Part shown: in pieces, positions 1 through 7,095 of the stretch
Layout: each line of letters begins with the position of its first letter
Numbering within the stretch: the stretch's first letter is position 1
Assembly (NCBI GenBank): GCA_934662925.1
Contig: CAKUKL010000019.1
Location: 1-13,293 of the forward strand
Source: an uncultured Oscillospiraceae bacterium
Lineage (GTDB): Bacteria; Bacillota; Clostridia; Oscillospirales; Oscillospiraceae
Direction of reading: 5' to 3'
DNA: 13,293 nt
Translations under genes and position numbers: made by a program
The notes under the pieces: model-generated
What the model was told of the DNA's origin: nothing
The model's input: only the letters and a program-made list of their open reading frames with translations
The model's database searches: none

Positions 1-1429
1 CGTCGTACATGACGTGATAACCCCAGTAGGCGCTGCTGGAAGAGGTATCGCCCTCGTGCTTGACGATGCCGGTGTCGCCCGCACTGTGGGTGGTGCCGAA
101 GAGCCAGTCAAGGATCTCGGCAGAGTAGCTGCTGTTCTTGGCGACCTTGGTGTACAGACCGTCGTTGTTCGGATTGCCGTCGGAATCCACGTCCTCGGTG
201 TACTTGGCGATCAGGGTGTTGAAGGCGTCCTCGGTCTGTTCACCAGCCTGATACTCGGCCAGAATGCTGTCGGCCTTCTCCTGCGCGGCGGCCCAGGCTT
301 CGTCGGTGGGGGCGACGGTGTTGCCGTCGTCATCCGTGGTGGTCTCGGCGCGGATCAGGATGTGACGGAAGTCGGCGGTGGGGTCCTGAGAAAGCTTGCG
401 CTCGTGCAGGGCCACGACATAGAAGCCGGACTCGCCGTTCTCCACGATGGCGGTATCGCCGTCCTTCATGGCAAAGAGCTTCTCGCTGAAGGCGGAGGAG
501 GAGATGCTGCTGCCCACGTTGGAGGCGTGGTCGGCGGAGTTGTTGGTGCCCAGCTTGTACTCCTCGATCAGGCTCTCAATGGAAGTGCCGTCGTTCAGAG
601 CGTCCAGAGCGGCCTCGGCATTCGCCTTGGCGGTGTCCAGAGCCTCGGTCTCAAGGGCGGCCTTCTCGTCGTCGCTCAGGCCCAGATCGTTGCCGTCGGC
701 ATCCGTGGTGGCCACGGCCTCGGGGGTGAAGTAGAGGTAGGAGTACTCAAAGGTATCCAGATTGTCCTTGTTCTCGTTGTAGTAGGCATCGAGATCAGCG
801 TCGGTGTAGGTCAGGCTGTCGGAGTAATCACTGCTGTAGGCGCTGGCCACGGCGACCTTGGTCACGATGGACTTGAAGGCGCCGGGGGTCATGTAGCGGC
901 CATACTGTGCCTTCAGGTAAGCGCCGTAGCTGTAGCCGCTGGAAGAAGCGGCAGCCTTGGCGCTGGCGATCTGCTCGGCCACGTCGTCGGCCACACTGCT
1001 GTCGGTGTAGCCCTCCTTGACGGCGGCGTCGTACAGAGCGGTGACCTGCTTCATGCTCTCCAGAGCGGACTCAAGGAAGCTGTCGCGGTAGGTCTTGCCG
1101 GTTTCGGTGTCGATGACGGTATCGTCAGAGGGGGCGGACATGCCGAAATAATAGTAGTACATGAACTGACTGTAGCGGGCGTTCTGGTAGAAATAGCTCA
1201 CGTCGTTGACGGTGTAGTTGGTGCCGTTGACGGTAGCGGCGGTCTGGCCGCGCTGGAAAATGCCGGAGTTCCAGACCAGAAGGGCAACGACCAGTACCGC
1301 GATGACCACGCCGATCACTGTGTACCGCCGGACCTTTCTTTTATAGGCTGCGGCTTTCTGCTGGGCCTGGACGTCGCGCTCAGACGGGCCGGAACCCTGC
1401 CGCTGTTTTCTCTCTCTGGATGCGCTCAT
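1..1429 (-). CDS. Membrane-anchored parvulin-type (PpiC/SurA/PrsA-like) peptidyl-prolyl cis-trans isomerase, 3'-truncated by window edge
   Basis: Reading the minus strand from the ATG at 1429 gives 476 uninterrupted codons with no stop before the window edge. The protein begins with a Lys/Arg/Gln-rich cytoplasmic stretch (about residues 1-35), followed by one hydrophobic segment (about 36-53, YTVIGVVIAVLVVALLVW) that fits an uncleaved membrane anchor; there is no lipobox, unlike PrsA. A long acidic, Tyr/Ser-rich extracytoplasmic region resembles SurA-type N-terminal chaperone domains. From about residue 350 a parvulin domain is visible: DFRHILIRAE carries the conserved His, and GYHVM just before the edge is the usual last strand, so little is missing. 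A probable role is folding of secreted or wall proteins. The start is supported by AGAGGA 8 bases upstream. Three acidic DxDGN-like loops (near residues 240, 364 and 413) are notable. Family assignment is good; the substrate is unknown. Confidence 0.85.
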   Translation of the reverse strand, partial: MSASRERKQRQGSGPSERDVQAQQKAAAYKRKVRRYTVIGVVIAVLVVALLVWNSGIFQRGQTAATVNGTNYTVNDVSYFYQNARYSQFMYYYYFGMSAPSDDTVIDTETGKTYRDSFLESALESMKQVTALYDAAVKEGYTDSSVADDVAEQIASAKAAASSSGYSYGAYLKAQYGRYMTPGAFKSIVTKVAVASAYSSDYSDSLTYTDADLDAYYNENKDNLDTFEYSYLYFTPEAVATTDADGNDLGLSDDEKAALETEALDTAKANAEAALDALNDGTSIESLIEEYKLGTNNSADHASNVGSSISSSAFSEKLFAMKDGDTAIVENGESGFYVVALHERKLSQDPTADFRHILIRAETTTDDDGNTVAPTDEAWAAAQEKADSILAEYQAGEQTEDAFNTLIAKYTEDVDSDGNPNNDGLYTKVAKNSSYSAEILDWLFGTTHSAGDTGIVKHEGDTSSSSAYWGYHVMYD

Positions 1430-1491
1430 GGTATCAATCCTCTCAAAGTGTTGATTTTTCAGCCTTTTTTCAGCCTTCACAAAAAGGACAG

Positions 1492-1513
1492 AAAAGCACA
1501 TCGGAAGATGTGC
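1492..1513 (-). other. Leader hairpin of the parvulin mRNA
   Basis: On the minus strand GCACATC (1507-1513) pairs with GATGTGC (1496-1502) around a TTCC loop, followed by TTTTC. The hairpin begins about five bases after the predicted transcription start. It could be a 5'-end stabilising stem or a weak attenuator; the U-run is short, so strong termination is unlikely. Confidence 0.45.
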
Positions 1514-1524
1514 GGAACAGTCGT

Positions 1525-1553
1525 ATTATAGCACGGCAGTCCGGACCTTGCAA
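1525..1553 (-). promoter_or_regulatory. Promoter of the parvulin gene
   Basis: On the minus strand, TTGCAA (1548-1553) and a perfect TATAAT (1525-1530) are separated by 17 bases, and a TGC precedes the -10 as in extended -10 promoters. The predicted start near 1518 gives a leader of about 90 bases ahead of the parvulin ATG at 1429. Confidence 0.7.
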
Positions 1554-1603
1554 GGAAAAAATCAAGGCGGAGCTGCAAAGCGGAAATTTTAACATTCTAT
1601 ACA

Positions 1604-1638
1604 CAAAAAAGAAGGGAGAGTATGGTACTCTCCCTTCT
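1604..1638 (-). terminator. Rho-independent terminator for the DUF1292 gene
   Basis: A perfect 13-bp inverted repeat (arms 1610-1622 and 1626-1638, three-base loop) is followed on the minus strand by a run of T (complement of 1604-1610). It ends the minus-strand transcript that begins upstream of the DUF1292 gene, about 220 bp past that gene's stop codon. Confidence 0.85.
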
Positions 1639-1640
1639 GA

Positions 1641-1861
1641 AATGGCCGATTCCCCCGCCATGGCCGTGGAAGCCCGTTTAAAACCTGCACGAAAATGCAG
1701 GTGGGTCGCCTCCGCACTGGTTCGCTGCTTCCAACTTCCAACCTTCGCGGAGCGAAGGCCGGGAGGCCTGCAATCCGCAGCGCGAGTTTGGCGTCCCGTA
1801 AAATAAATGTGGGTTTAAAAGAACCTCTCACGTAGTTAAAACCCGGCAGGGGAGGGCGGAG
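1641..1861 (-). repeat. Hairpin-rich non-coding element in the 3' untranslated region of the DUF1292 gene
   Basis: This 220-bp stretch holds no convincing gene. It contains several short inverted repeats: ACCTGCA/TGCAGGT (1683-1702, loop CGAAAA), CCTTCGC/GCGAAGG around a GGA loop (1742-1758), an overlapping AGGCC/GGCCT hairpin (1756-1769), and GGGTTT/AAACCC (1811-1844). CTTCCAA is repeated in tandem at 1728-1741. Short blocks TTCCAA, GCGGAGC, GCAGCGCGAG and CGTCCC (1736-1797) recur in the same order at 12758-12805, which suggests two diverged members of one element. Its function is unknown. Confidence 0.5.
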
Positions 1862-2149
1862 TTATTCCTCTTCGTCCTCGTCGTCGAACAGCTCTTCCAT
1901 GAACTGCTCGTACACGTCGTTCAGCTCGGTCTCGTCGTCGATGTCGGCCAGCAGCTGCTCGCCGTTCTCGTCCTCCATCACCCGCAGCAGGATCAGACCG
2001 AAGTCCTCGTCGTCCTCGTCCATGTCGGCGGGAACGAATGCCATGTAGGTGTTGCCCTGGCGCTCCAGCGTACCGAGGTGCTCCAGCTCGAAGTCGTTGC
2101 CCTCGTCGTCGGTCACGGTGATAAAGTCAGAGCCGTAATCTTCACTCAT
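1862..2149 (-). CDS. DUF1292 family protein (YrzB-like), 95 aa
   Basis: A small, very acidic cytoplasmic protein. The family pattern is clear: an opening FITVTDDEGNDFELEHLGTL, a central strand with YMAFVPAD, then a hydrophobic LILLRVMEDENG, a DETELNDVYEQFMEEL helix and an Asp/Glu-only tail (residues 88-95). DUF1292 proteins such as Bacillus YrzB are widespread in Firmicutes and have no established biochemical role; in many genomes they sit near the yqgF Holliday-junction resolvase gene, but that neighbour is not seen here. The start is secure: AAGGAGGAA lies seven bases before the ATG. The gene is divergent from the PBP gene and has its own promoter (2191-2219). The stop codon is followed by a hairpin-rich 3' untranslated stretch before the terminator. 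Confidence 0.85.
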   Translation of the reverse strand: MSEDYGSDFITVTDDEGNDFELEHLGTLERQGNTYMAFVPADMDEDDEDFGLILLRVMEDENGEQLLADIDDETELNDVYEQFMEELFDDEDEEE

Positions 2150-2190
2150 GGTAATTTCCTCCTTGTGCCCGCTCCAGGGCTGATGGCCTT

Positions 2191-2219
2191 ATTGTAGCCG
2201 GAATGAAGAAAAAAAGCAA
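2191..2219 (-). promoter_or_regulatory. Promoter of the DUF1292 gene
   Basis: On the minus strand, TTGCTT (2214-2219) and TACAAT (2191-2196) are 17 bases apart. The -10 matches consensus at five of six positions and the -35 at three. The predicted start lies about 35 bases upstream of the ATG at 2149. The same TTGCTT, 17-base spacer arrangement occurs at the znuA promoter. Confidence 0.55.
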
Positions 2220-2280
2220 GAGGGGGAAGGGCGATTTCTGCCGCGAACTTTTGACGGCGGCGGGCCGGTGTCCGGAAGGG

Positions 2281-2309
2281 TGGACAACGGCCGGAAAATA
2301 TGGTATACT
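2281..2309 (+). promoter_or_regulatory. Promoter of the class A PBP gene
   Basis: TGGACA (2281-2286) and TATACT (2304-2309) are 17 bases apart, each matching consensus at five of six positions, with a TGG extended -10. The transcription start would be near 2316. This excludes an in-frame upstream ATG at 2268 and supports 2373 as the PBP start codon. The promoter faces away from the DUF1292 promoter about 60 bp to the left. Confidence 0.7.
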
Positions 2310-2372
2310 ACCTTGGAATTTTGTCAACCATTTCAACGCATAAGCGACGGAACCAACACCGGAGGTGTTTTC

Positions 2373-5171
2373 ATGTCAAATACAAACGAGCATCGTCGGC
2401 CCCAGAATCACGGCGGCCGGCGGTTGATCCAGGAACCGCAGAAGGAGGAGTCCCAGCGGACCATGCCCCAGCGCCGGACGAAGAAGCGGCCCATCGGCGC
2501 CACCATCGCCATCCGCTTTTTTCAGGTGCTGGGCACGCTGATCCTCATCGGCATCGTCACCGGCGCGTTCATGGCCTGCTACGCCATGGTGTACGTCAAG
2601 ACGGTCATCATGCCCAAGACGGACCTCGACCTGTCCGCCTACACCCTGAGCCAGAACTCTGTCATCTATTATCTCGATAAGGACACAGGATTATACCAGG
2701 AGCTGACCACGCTGGTGGGCGAAAAGAACACCGAGTGGGTGGACATCGAGGACATCCCGCAGGACCTGATCAACGCGGTGGTGTCCATTGAGGACAAGCG
2801 TTTCTGGGTGCATCACGGCGTGGACTGGTACCGCACGGGCGGCGCCATGGTGAATATGTTCATCGGAATGAAGAATAATTTCGGCGGCTCCACCATCACC
2901 CAGCAGCTCATCAAAAACCTGACGGAGTACGACGACGTCACCGTCACCCGGAAAATTCAGGAGATATTCACGGCCCTCGAGCTGGAAAAGAAGTACTCGA
3001 AGGACGATATTCTGGAGCTCTACTTCAACCTGATCTATCTGGGCAGCGACTGCTACGGCGTTCAGGCGGCGGCGCAGAAGTACTTTAATAAGGATGTGTC
3101 CGAGCTGACCCTCGCCGAGTGCGCGTCGCTGGCGGGCATCACCAACAACCCGTCCCTGTACGGGCCGTGGTCGTCGGTGGAGGTGACCCGGTGGAAGTGC
3201 TCCGAGTGCGAGCGCTACACCAACGCGGACACGAAGCCGGACATCTGCCCCAAGTGCGGCGCGAAGGACTCCTTCGGCGAGGCGGAGATCTGGACGTCCC
3301 ACGAGTACAACAAGCAGCGGCAGGAGCTGATTCTGGAGCAGATGCTCAAGCTGGACCGCAATGGCGAGACGGTGACTGCCGGAAACGGCTACATCACGCA
3401 GGAGGAGTACGACGCCGCCGTGGCGCAGGACCTGAACTTCGCATCCCGCAATGGTAAGTCCGACGCGGACGGTGACGGCGTGACCGACAGCACCAGCAAG
3501 TATTCGTGGTACGTGGAGACCGTCATCAGTGAGGTCCGCGACGACCTGATGGAGGCCCAGGGGCTGAGCGCCAAGGCGGCTCTCCAGAAGGTGTACAGCG
3601 GCGGACTGTCCATCTACACCAACTACGACCCCGACGTGCAGGCCGCGGTGGACGCGGTCTATCAGGACCGGAGCAATCTGGACAAGACCTCCGCCGACGG
3701 TCAGCAGATCAAGTCCGCCATGACCATCGTGGACAACTCCAATGGCTACGTGGTGGCCATCGCGGGCGACGTGGGCATCAAAACAAAGGACCGCATCATG
3801 AACTGGGCGCTGGTCCCCCACCAGCCCGGTTCGTCCTTCAAGCCCCTGTCTGTCTACTCGCCCGCTATTGAGATGGGCCTCATCACCCCGGCGTCGGTCA
3901 TTGACGATAACCCGCTGACGCTTGACGGCAACGTCTGGCCCCGGAATGACGGCAGCTCCTACAAGGGCCTGATGACCGTTCAGCTGGGCCTTGCGCGGTC
4001 ACTGAACACCATCGCCGTGCGCACCCTTCAGCTGGTGACGCCGGAGGCGTCCTTCCAGTTCCTGACGGAGCGCTACGGCCTGACCACGCTGGAATCCGGC
4101 CGCACCAACAGCAAGGGCAAGTACCTCACTGACATCGGCCTTTCCCCGCTGGCCATGGGCGGCCTGACCGATGGCGTCAGTACCTATGAGATGGCGGCGG
4201 CCTTTGCCACCTTCCCCCGGAACGGCGTCTATACCGAACCCACCACCTATCTGAAGGTGACGAAGGGCACCGGCGCGGAGGAGACTGTTCTGCTGGACAA
4301 CACGCCCCGTGAGGAGCAGGTCATCAAGAGCTCCACAGCCTATTATATGAACTCCATGCTGAAAAACGCTGTCCAGAGCGGCACCGGCACCCCGGCCCGG
4401 ATCTCCGGCATGACCGTGGCCGGTAAGACCGGCACCACCAACGACAGCTACGCCCGCTGGTTTGCCGGTTACACCCCGTACTACACCGGTGTGGTGTGGG
4501 TCGGCTACGAGTACAACGCGGAGATCAAGGGCTTCTCCACCAACCCTGCCGTGACCATGTGGAAGAAGGTCATGACCATTCTCCACGAGGATCTGGAAAA
4601 CAAGGACTTCCCCAACACGGAGGAGACGGTGAAGGCCAGCATCTGCACCTGCTGCGGCAAGCTGGCGATCGCCGGTGTGTGCGACGCGGACATCCGGGGC
4701 GAAAGCCAGATCCAGTCCTTTGCGTTTGTGAAGGGCGACGAACCGACGGACTCCTGCACCTGCCATGTGCCCCTTGAGGTGTGTACGGACAGCCCCATTC
4801 TCGACGCCAACGGCAACCCCACCGGGCGCTACCGTCTGGCCGGGGAGCACTGCCCGGAGGAGAGCCGCAAGACCGTCTATGTGGTGGATTACGAGCGTGA
4901 GCTTGCCACCGACGCGGCGGCCATCGGCGACTACACCGCCCTGCGGGCCTACTACACCGATCTGGGCGACCCCGTGTGCGACGTCCACGACGGTACGCCG
5001 ACGGACCCCGACCCGTGGCCCAGCGACTGGCCCACGGACGACCCGTCTCTGCCCAGCGAGTGGGTGTGGCCCAGTGTGGAGCCGACGCTCCCGCCGGAGC
5101 CGACGACGTCGGTGGAACCTGAGCCGGACCCCGAGCCGTCATGGTCCTTCGAGCCGACGCCCGGAGATTAA
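2373..5171 (+). CDS. Bifunctional class A penicillin-binding protein (glycosyltransferase 51 / transpeptidase), 932 aa
   Basis: Polymerises lipid II into glycan strands and cross-links them outside the membrane. A basic cytoplasmic tail (1-40) precedes one transmembrane helix (about 48-77). The GT51 domain shows EDKRF (catalytic Glu 140), GGSTITQQL (171-179), RKIQEIFTALELE (193-205) and YGVQAAAQKYF. After NNPSLYGP there is an insertion with CSEC (276-279) and CPKC (292-295), a zinc-ribbon spacing. A DADGDGVTD loop follows (364-372). The transpeptidase motifs are intact: SSFK (487-490), SLN (543-545), KTG (685-687). A Cys-rich C-terminal region (758-827), common in clostridial PBP1-type proteins, leads into a Trp/Pro/Glu/Asp-rich tail (871-932). 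The start at 2373 follows GGAGGTG at 2361 and lies downstream of the promoter. It corresponds to the PonA/PbpF class; which paralogue is unclear. A strong terminator follows. Confidence 0.95.
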   Translation: MSNTNEHRRPQNHGGRRLIQEPQKEESQRTMPQRRTKKRPIGATIAIRFFQVLGTLILIGIVTGAFMACYAMVYVKTVIMPKTDLDLSAYTLSQNSVIYYLDKDTGLYQELTTLVGEKNTEWVDIEDIPQDLINAVVSIEDKRFWVHHGVDWYRTGGAMVNMFIGMKNNFGGSTITQQLIKNLTEYDDVTVTRKIQEIFTALELEKKYSKDDILELYFNLIYLGSDCYGVQAAAQKYFNKDVSELTLAECASLAGITNNPSLYGPWSSVEVTRWKCSECERYTNADTKPDICPKCGAKDSFGEAEIWTSHEYNKQRQELILEQMLKLDRNGETVTAGNGYITQEEYDAAVAQDLNFASRNGKSDADGDGVTDSTSKYSWYVETVISEVRDDLMEAQGLSAKAALQKVYSGGLSIYTNYDPDVQAAVDAVYQDRSNLDKTSADGQQIKSAMTIVDNSNGYVVAIAGDVGIKTKDRIMNWALVPHQPGSSFKPLSVYSPAIEMGLITPASVIDDNPLTLDGNVWPRNDGSSYKGLMTVQLGLARSLNTIAVRTLQLVTPEASFQFLTERYGLTTLESGRTNSKGKYLTDIGLSPLAMGGLTDGVSTYEMAAAFATFPRNGVYTEPTTYLKVTKGTGAEETVLLDNTPREEQVIKSSTAYYMNSMLKNAVQSGTGTPARISGMTVAGKTGTTNDSYARWFAGYTPYYTGVVWVGYEYNAEIKGFSTNPAVTMWKKVMTILHEDLENKDFPNTEETVKASICTCCGKLAIAGVCDADIRGESQIQSFAFVKGDEPTDSCTCHVPLEVCTDSPILDANGNPTGRYRLAGEHCPEESRKTVYVVDYERELATDAAAIGDYTALRAYYTDLGDPVCDVHDGTPTDPDPWPSDWPTDDPSLPSEWVWPSVEPTLPPEPTTSVEPEPDPEPSWSFEPTPGD

Positions 5172-5187
5172 TCTTTCGAAAAAGCAG

Positions 5188-5221
5188 AAAAAGAGGAAGG
5201 GAAGGTTCCCTTCCTCTTTTT
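5188..5221 (+). terminator. Rho-independent terminator of the PBP gene
   Basis: An 11-bp perfect stem, GAGGAAGGGAA (5193-5203) with TTCCCTTCCTC (5206-5216), is flanked by AAAAA and TTTTT, so the duplex can extend to 16 bp. It lies 17 bases after the PBP stop codon. The A-tract on the left means it may also work on the minus strand, but no minus gene ends here. Confidence 0.9.
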
Positions 5222-5281
5222 CCTTTGAGCATTTCGCCGGGTTCCCGTAGAAAAATAAAGGAAAAAACGGCGAAACAGTGC

Positions 5282-5310
5282 TTGCAGAATGTGCACCGTG
5301 GTGATACAAT
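5282..5310 (+). promoter_or_regulatory. Promoter of the pheB-hom-lysC operon
   Basis: TTGCAG (5282-5287) and TACAAT (5305-5310) are 17 bases apart, with a TGA extended -10. The leader to the pheB ATG is only about 40 bases, leaving no room for a T-box or lysine riboswitch. Confidence 0.6.
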
Positions 5311-5355
5311 AGACCGCGATATGGAGACAGAATATAGAGGAAAAGAGGGAACCGT

Positions 5356-5796
5356 ATGTCTCAGACGCCGAAATATTTTATTGTGGAAGCGGAGGCTCTG
5401 CCGGAAATTTACCTGAAGGTGGCGGAGGCGAAGCGCCTGATGGAGACCGGCGAGGTGTCCACCGTGAACGCCGCCACCCACAGGACGGGCATCAGCCGCA
5501 GCGCGTTCTATAAGTACCGGGACGCCATCCGTCCGTTTCAGGATATGCTCCACGGGCGCATCGTGACCATTCAGGCCATGCTGCGGGACGAGCCAGGGGC
5601 GCTGTCCAATGTGCTCAACCTGCTGGCGGAGATGAGCGCCAACGTGCTGACCATCAATCAGGCCATTCCCGGCGGCGGCAGCGCGGCGGTCACCATCGGC
5701 CTTGAGACCTCCGGCCTGAACGGCACGCTGGAGGATCTGCTGGATGCGGTCGGAAAGGCCGAGGGTGTCATCCGCTGCAACGTGCTGGCGGGCTGA
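5356..5796 (+). CDS. pheB: PheB-type ACT domain protein (UPF0735 family), 146 aa
   Basis: The N-terminal part (about residues 18-56) carries a helix-turn-helix-like segment with the sequence NAATHRTGISRSAFYKYRD, and residues about 68-143 form an ACT domain beginning GRIVTIQAMLRDEPGALSNV, the amino-acid-binding fold. Length and motif order match UPF0735/PheB proteins, which sit next to pheA or hom genes in Firmicutes and are thought to be amino-acid-responsive accessory proteins; their biochemical role is not firmly established. The ATG follows GAGGGA by six bases. It is the first gene of an operon, with hom 29 bases downstream. Recognition is by family pattern; any regulatory effect on hom or lysC is inference from position. 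Confidence 0.85.
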   Translation: MSQTPKYFIVEAEALPEIYLKVAEAKRLMETGEVSTVNAATHRTGISRSAFYKYRDAIRPFQDMLHGRIVTIQAMLRDEPGALSNVLNLLAEMSANVLTINQAIPGGGSAAVTIGLETSGLNGTLEDLLDAVGKAEGVIRCNVLAG

Positions 5797-5825
5797 AACA
5801 GAAACTATCCCAATGAGGTGAAAAT

Positions 5826-7040
5826 ATGGTCAATGTTGCGATTTTGGGCTTCGGGACCGTGGGTTCCGGCGTGGCGGAGGTGCTGACCGGCCATGAGGAC
5901 AGCATTTCCCGCAAGATCAACGATTTTATCCGTCTGAAATACATTCTGGATGTCCGGAAATTCCCGGGCAGCCCCTATGAAAACTGCTTTGTGGACGATT
6001 TTTCCATCATTGAGTCCGACCCCGAGGTGGACATCGTGGTGGAGACCATCGGCGGCGCCACCGTGGCGCTGGATTACACCCGCCGGGCGCTGGAGGCGGG
6101 GAAGAGCGTGGTCACCTCCAACAAGGAACTGGTGGCGGCCCACGGCTATGATCTGCTCCAGCTGGCCAAGAGCAAGGGCGTGAGCTACCTCTTCGAGGCC
6201 AGCGTGGGCGGCGGCATCCCCATTATCCGGCCCCTGTCACAGTGTCTGGCCGCCAACGATATTCTGGAGATCTACGGCATTCTCAACGGCACCACCAACT
6301 ATATCCTCACCCGGATGATCCGGGCGGGATTGCCTTTCGAGACGGCGCTGAAGGAGGCGCAGGACAACGGTTACGCCGAGCGCGATCCCTCCGCCGACAT
6401 CGAGGGCCACGATGCCTGCCGCAAGATTTGCATTCTGGCGGCCATCGCCTTTGGCCGCCACGTTTACCCGGAGCAGGTACCCACTGAGGGCATCACCGGC
6501 GTGACGCTGGCCGATGTGGACTACGCCGGGGCGGCGGGGAAGAAGATCAAGCTGCTGGGCCGGGCGGTCCGGATGGAGGACGGCAAGGTCTGCGCCTATG
6601 TGGCCCCTCATCTGGTGGATGCCAGCCACCCGCTGGCCGGTGTGGACGACGTGTTCAACGGTATTTCCGTCCGGGGCGACGCCATCGGCGACGTGATGTT
6701 CTACGGCCGGGGCGCGGGCAAGCTGCCCACCGCTTCCGCCGTGGTGGCCGACATTATCGACGCGGCTAAGCATATCGGCTCCCGGAAGTATCTGGAATGG
6801 GCTCCCGGCGGGGCGGATGTGGTGTGTTCCACGGAGCGGCTGCACAGCCGCTGGTATGTCCGGGCCAACGCCGGCGCCGACGAGCTGCGCGCGGCGCTGG
6901 GCGATGTCACGCTGCTGACCCGGGCCGACGCGCCTGCGGGGGAGATGGCCTGCATCACCGAAGCGGCCATGAGCCGGGGCGAGCTGGACGAAAAGCTCCG
7001 GGGGCTGGACTGCCTGTCCGTGTTCCGGGTCCTCAACTGA
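5826..7040 (+). CDS. hom: Homoserine dehydrogenase, 404 aa
   Basis: Reduces aspartate semialdehyde to homoserine with NAD(P)H, the branch point to threonine, methionine and isoleucine. Residues 3-16 (VAILGFGTVGSGVA) form the nucleotide-binding Rossmann loop. TSNKELVA (97-104) holds the conserved Lys 100, EASVGGGIPIIRPL (124-137) and NGTTNYILTRM (154-164) are substrate-site signatures, and GYAERDPSADIEGHDACRK (182-200) includes the catalytic-site Asp 196 and Lys 200 by analogy with the yeast enzyme. The last 65 or so residues (RWYVRA onward) form a short ACT-like regulatory region, giving a total slightly below the roughly 430 residues of Bacillus Hom. GAGGTG lies seven bases before the ATG. 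It sits between pheB and lysC in one operon; thrB and thrC are not in the window. Confidence 0.95.
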   Translation: MVNVAILGFGTVGSGVAEVLTGHEDSISRKINDFIRLKYILDVRKFPGSPYENCFVDDFSIIESDPEVDIVVETIGGATVALDYTRRALEAGKSVVTSNKELVAAHGYDLLQLAKSKGVSYLFEASVGGGIPIIRPLSQCLAANDILEIYGILNGTTNYILTRMIRAGLPFETALKEAQDNGYAERDPSADIEGHDACRKICILAAIAFGRHVYPEQVPTEGITGVTLADVDYAGAAGKKIKLLGRAVRMEDGKVCAYVAPHLVDASHPLAGVDDVFNGISVRGDAIGDVMFYGRGAGKLPTASAVVADIIDAAKHIGSRKYLEWAPGGADVVCSTERLHSRWYVRANAGADELRAALGDVTLLTRADAPAGEMACITEAAMSRGELDEKLRGLDCLSVFRVLN

Positions 7041-7095
7041 ACACGGGGCGGCGCATAGGCTGTAAGTGGAATACCATCCGAAGGGATTGAGAAGA

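Noticed and set aside
14..1531. A 505-codon open frame on the plus strand
   Set aside because: It is Gly/Val/Ala-rich with no recognisable motif and is opposite a minus-strand frame with a good ribosome site, membrane anchor and parvulin motifs. It is a codon-bias shadow.
1420..1831. Small open frames on both strands between the parvulin and DUF1292 genes
   Set aside because: They run through promoter, terminator and hairpin sequence and lack ribosome sites and protein-like composition.
1683..1844. CRISPR-like repeats in the hairpin-rich stretch
   Set aside because: The repeats are short, unequal and not separated by regular spacers; no cas gene is present.
2268..2372. Upstream in-frame ATG extension of the PBP
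   Set aside because: It would begin before the predicted transcription start and promoter, and has no ribosome site; 2373 has GGAGGTG at proper distance.
5222..5355. T-box or lysine riboswitch ahead of the amino acid operon
   Set aside because: Only about 45 bases lie between the predicted start and pheB, with no T-box motif or antiterminator.
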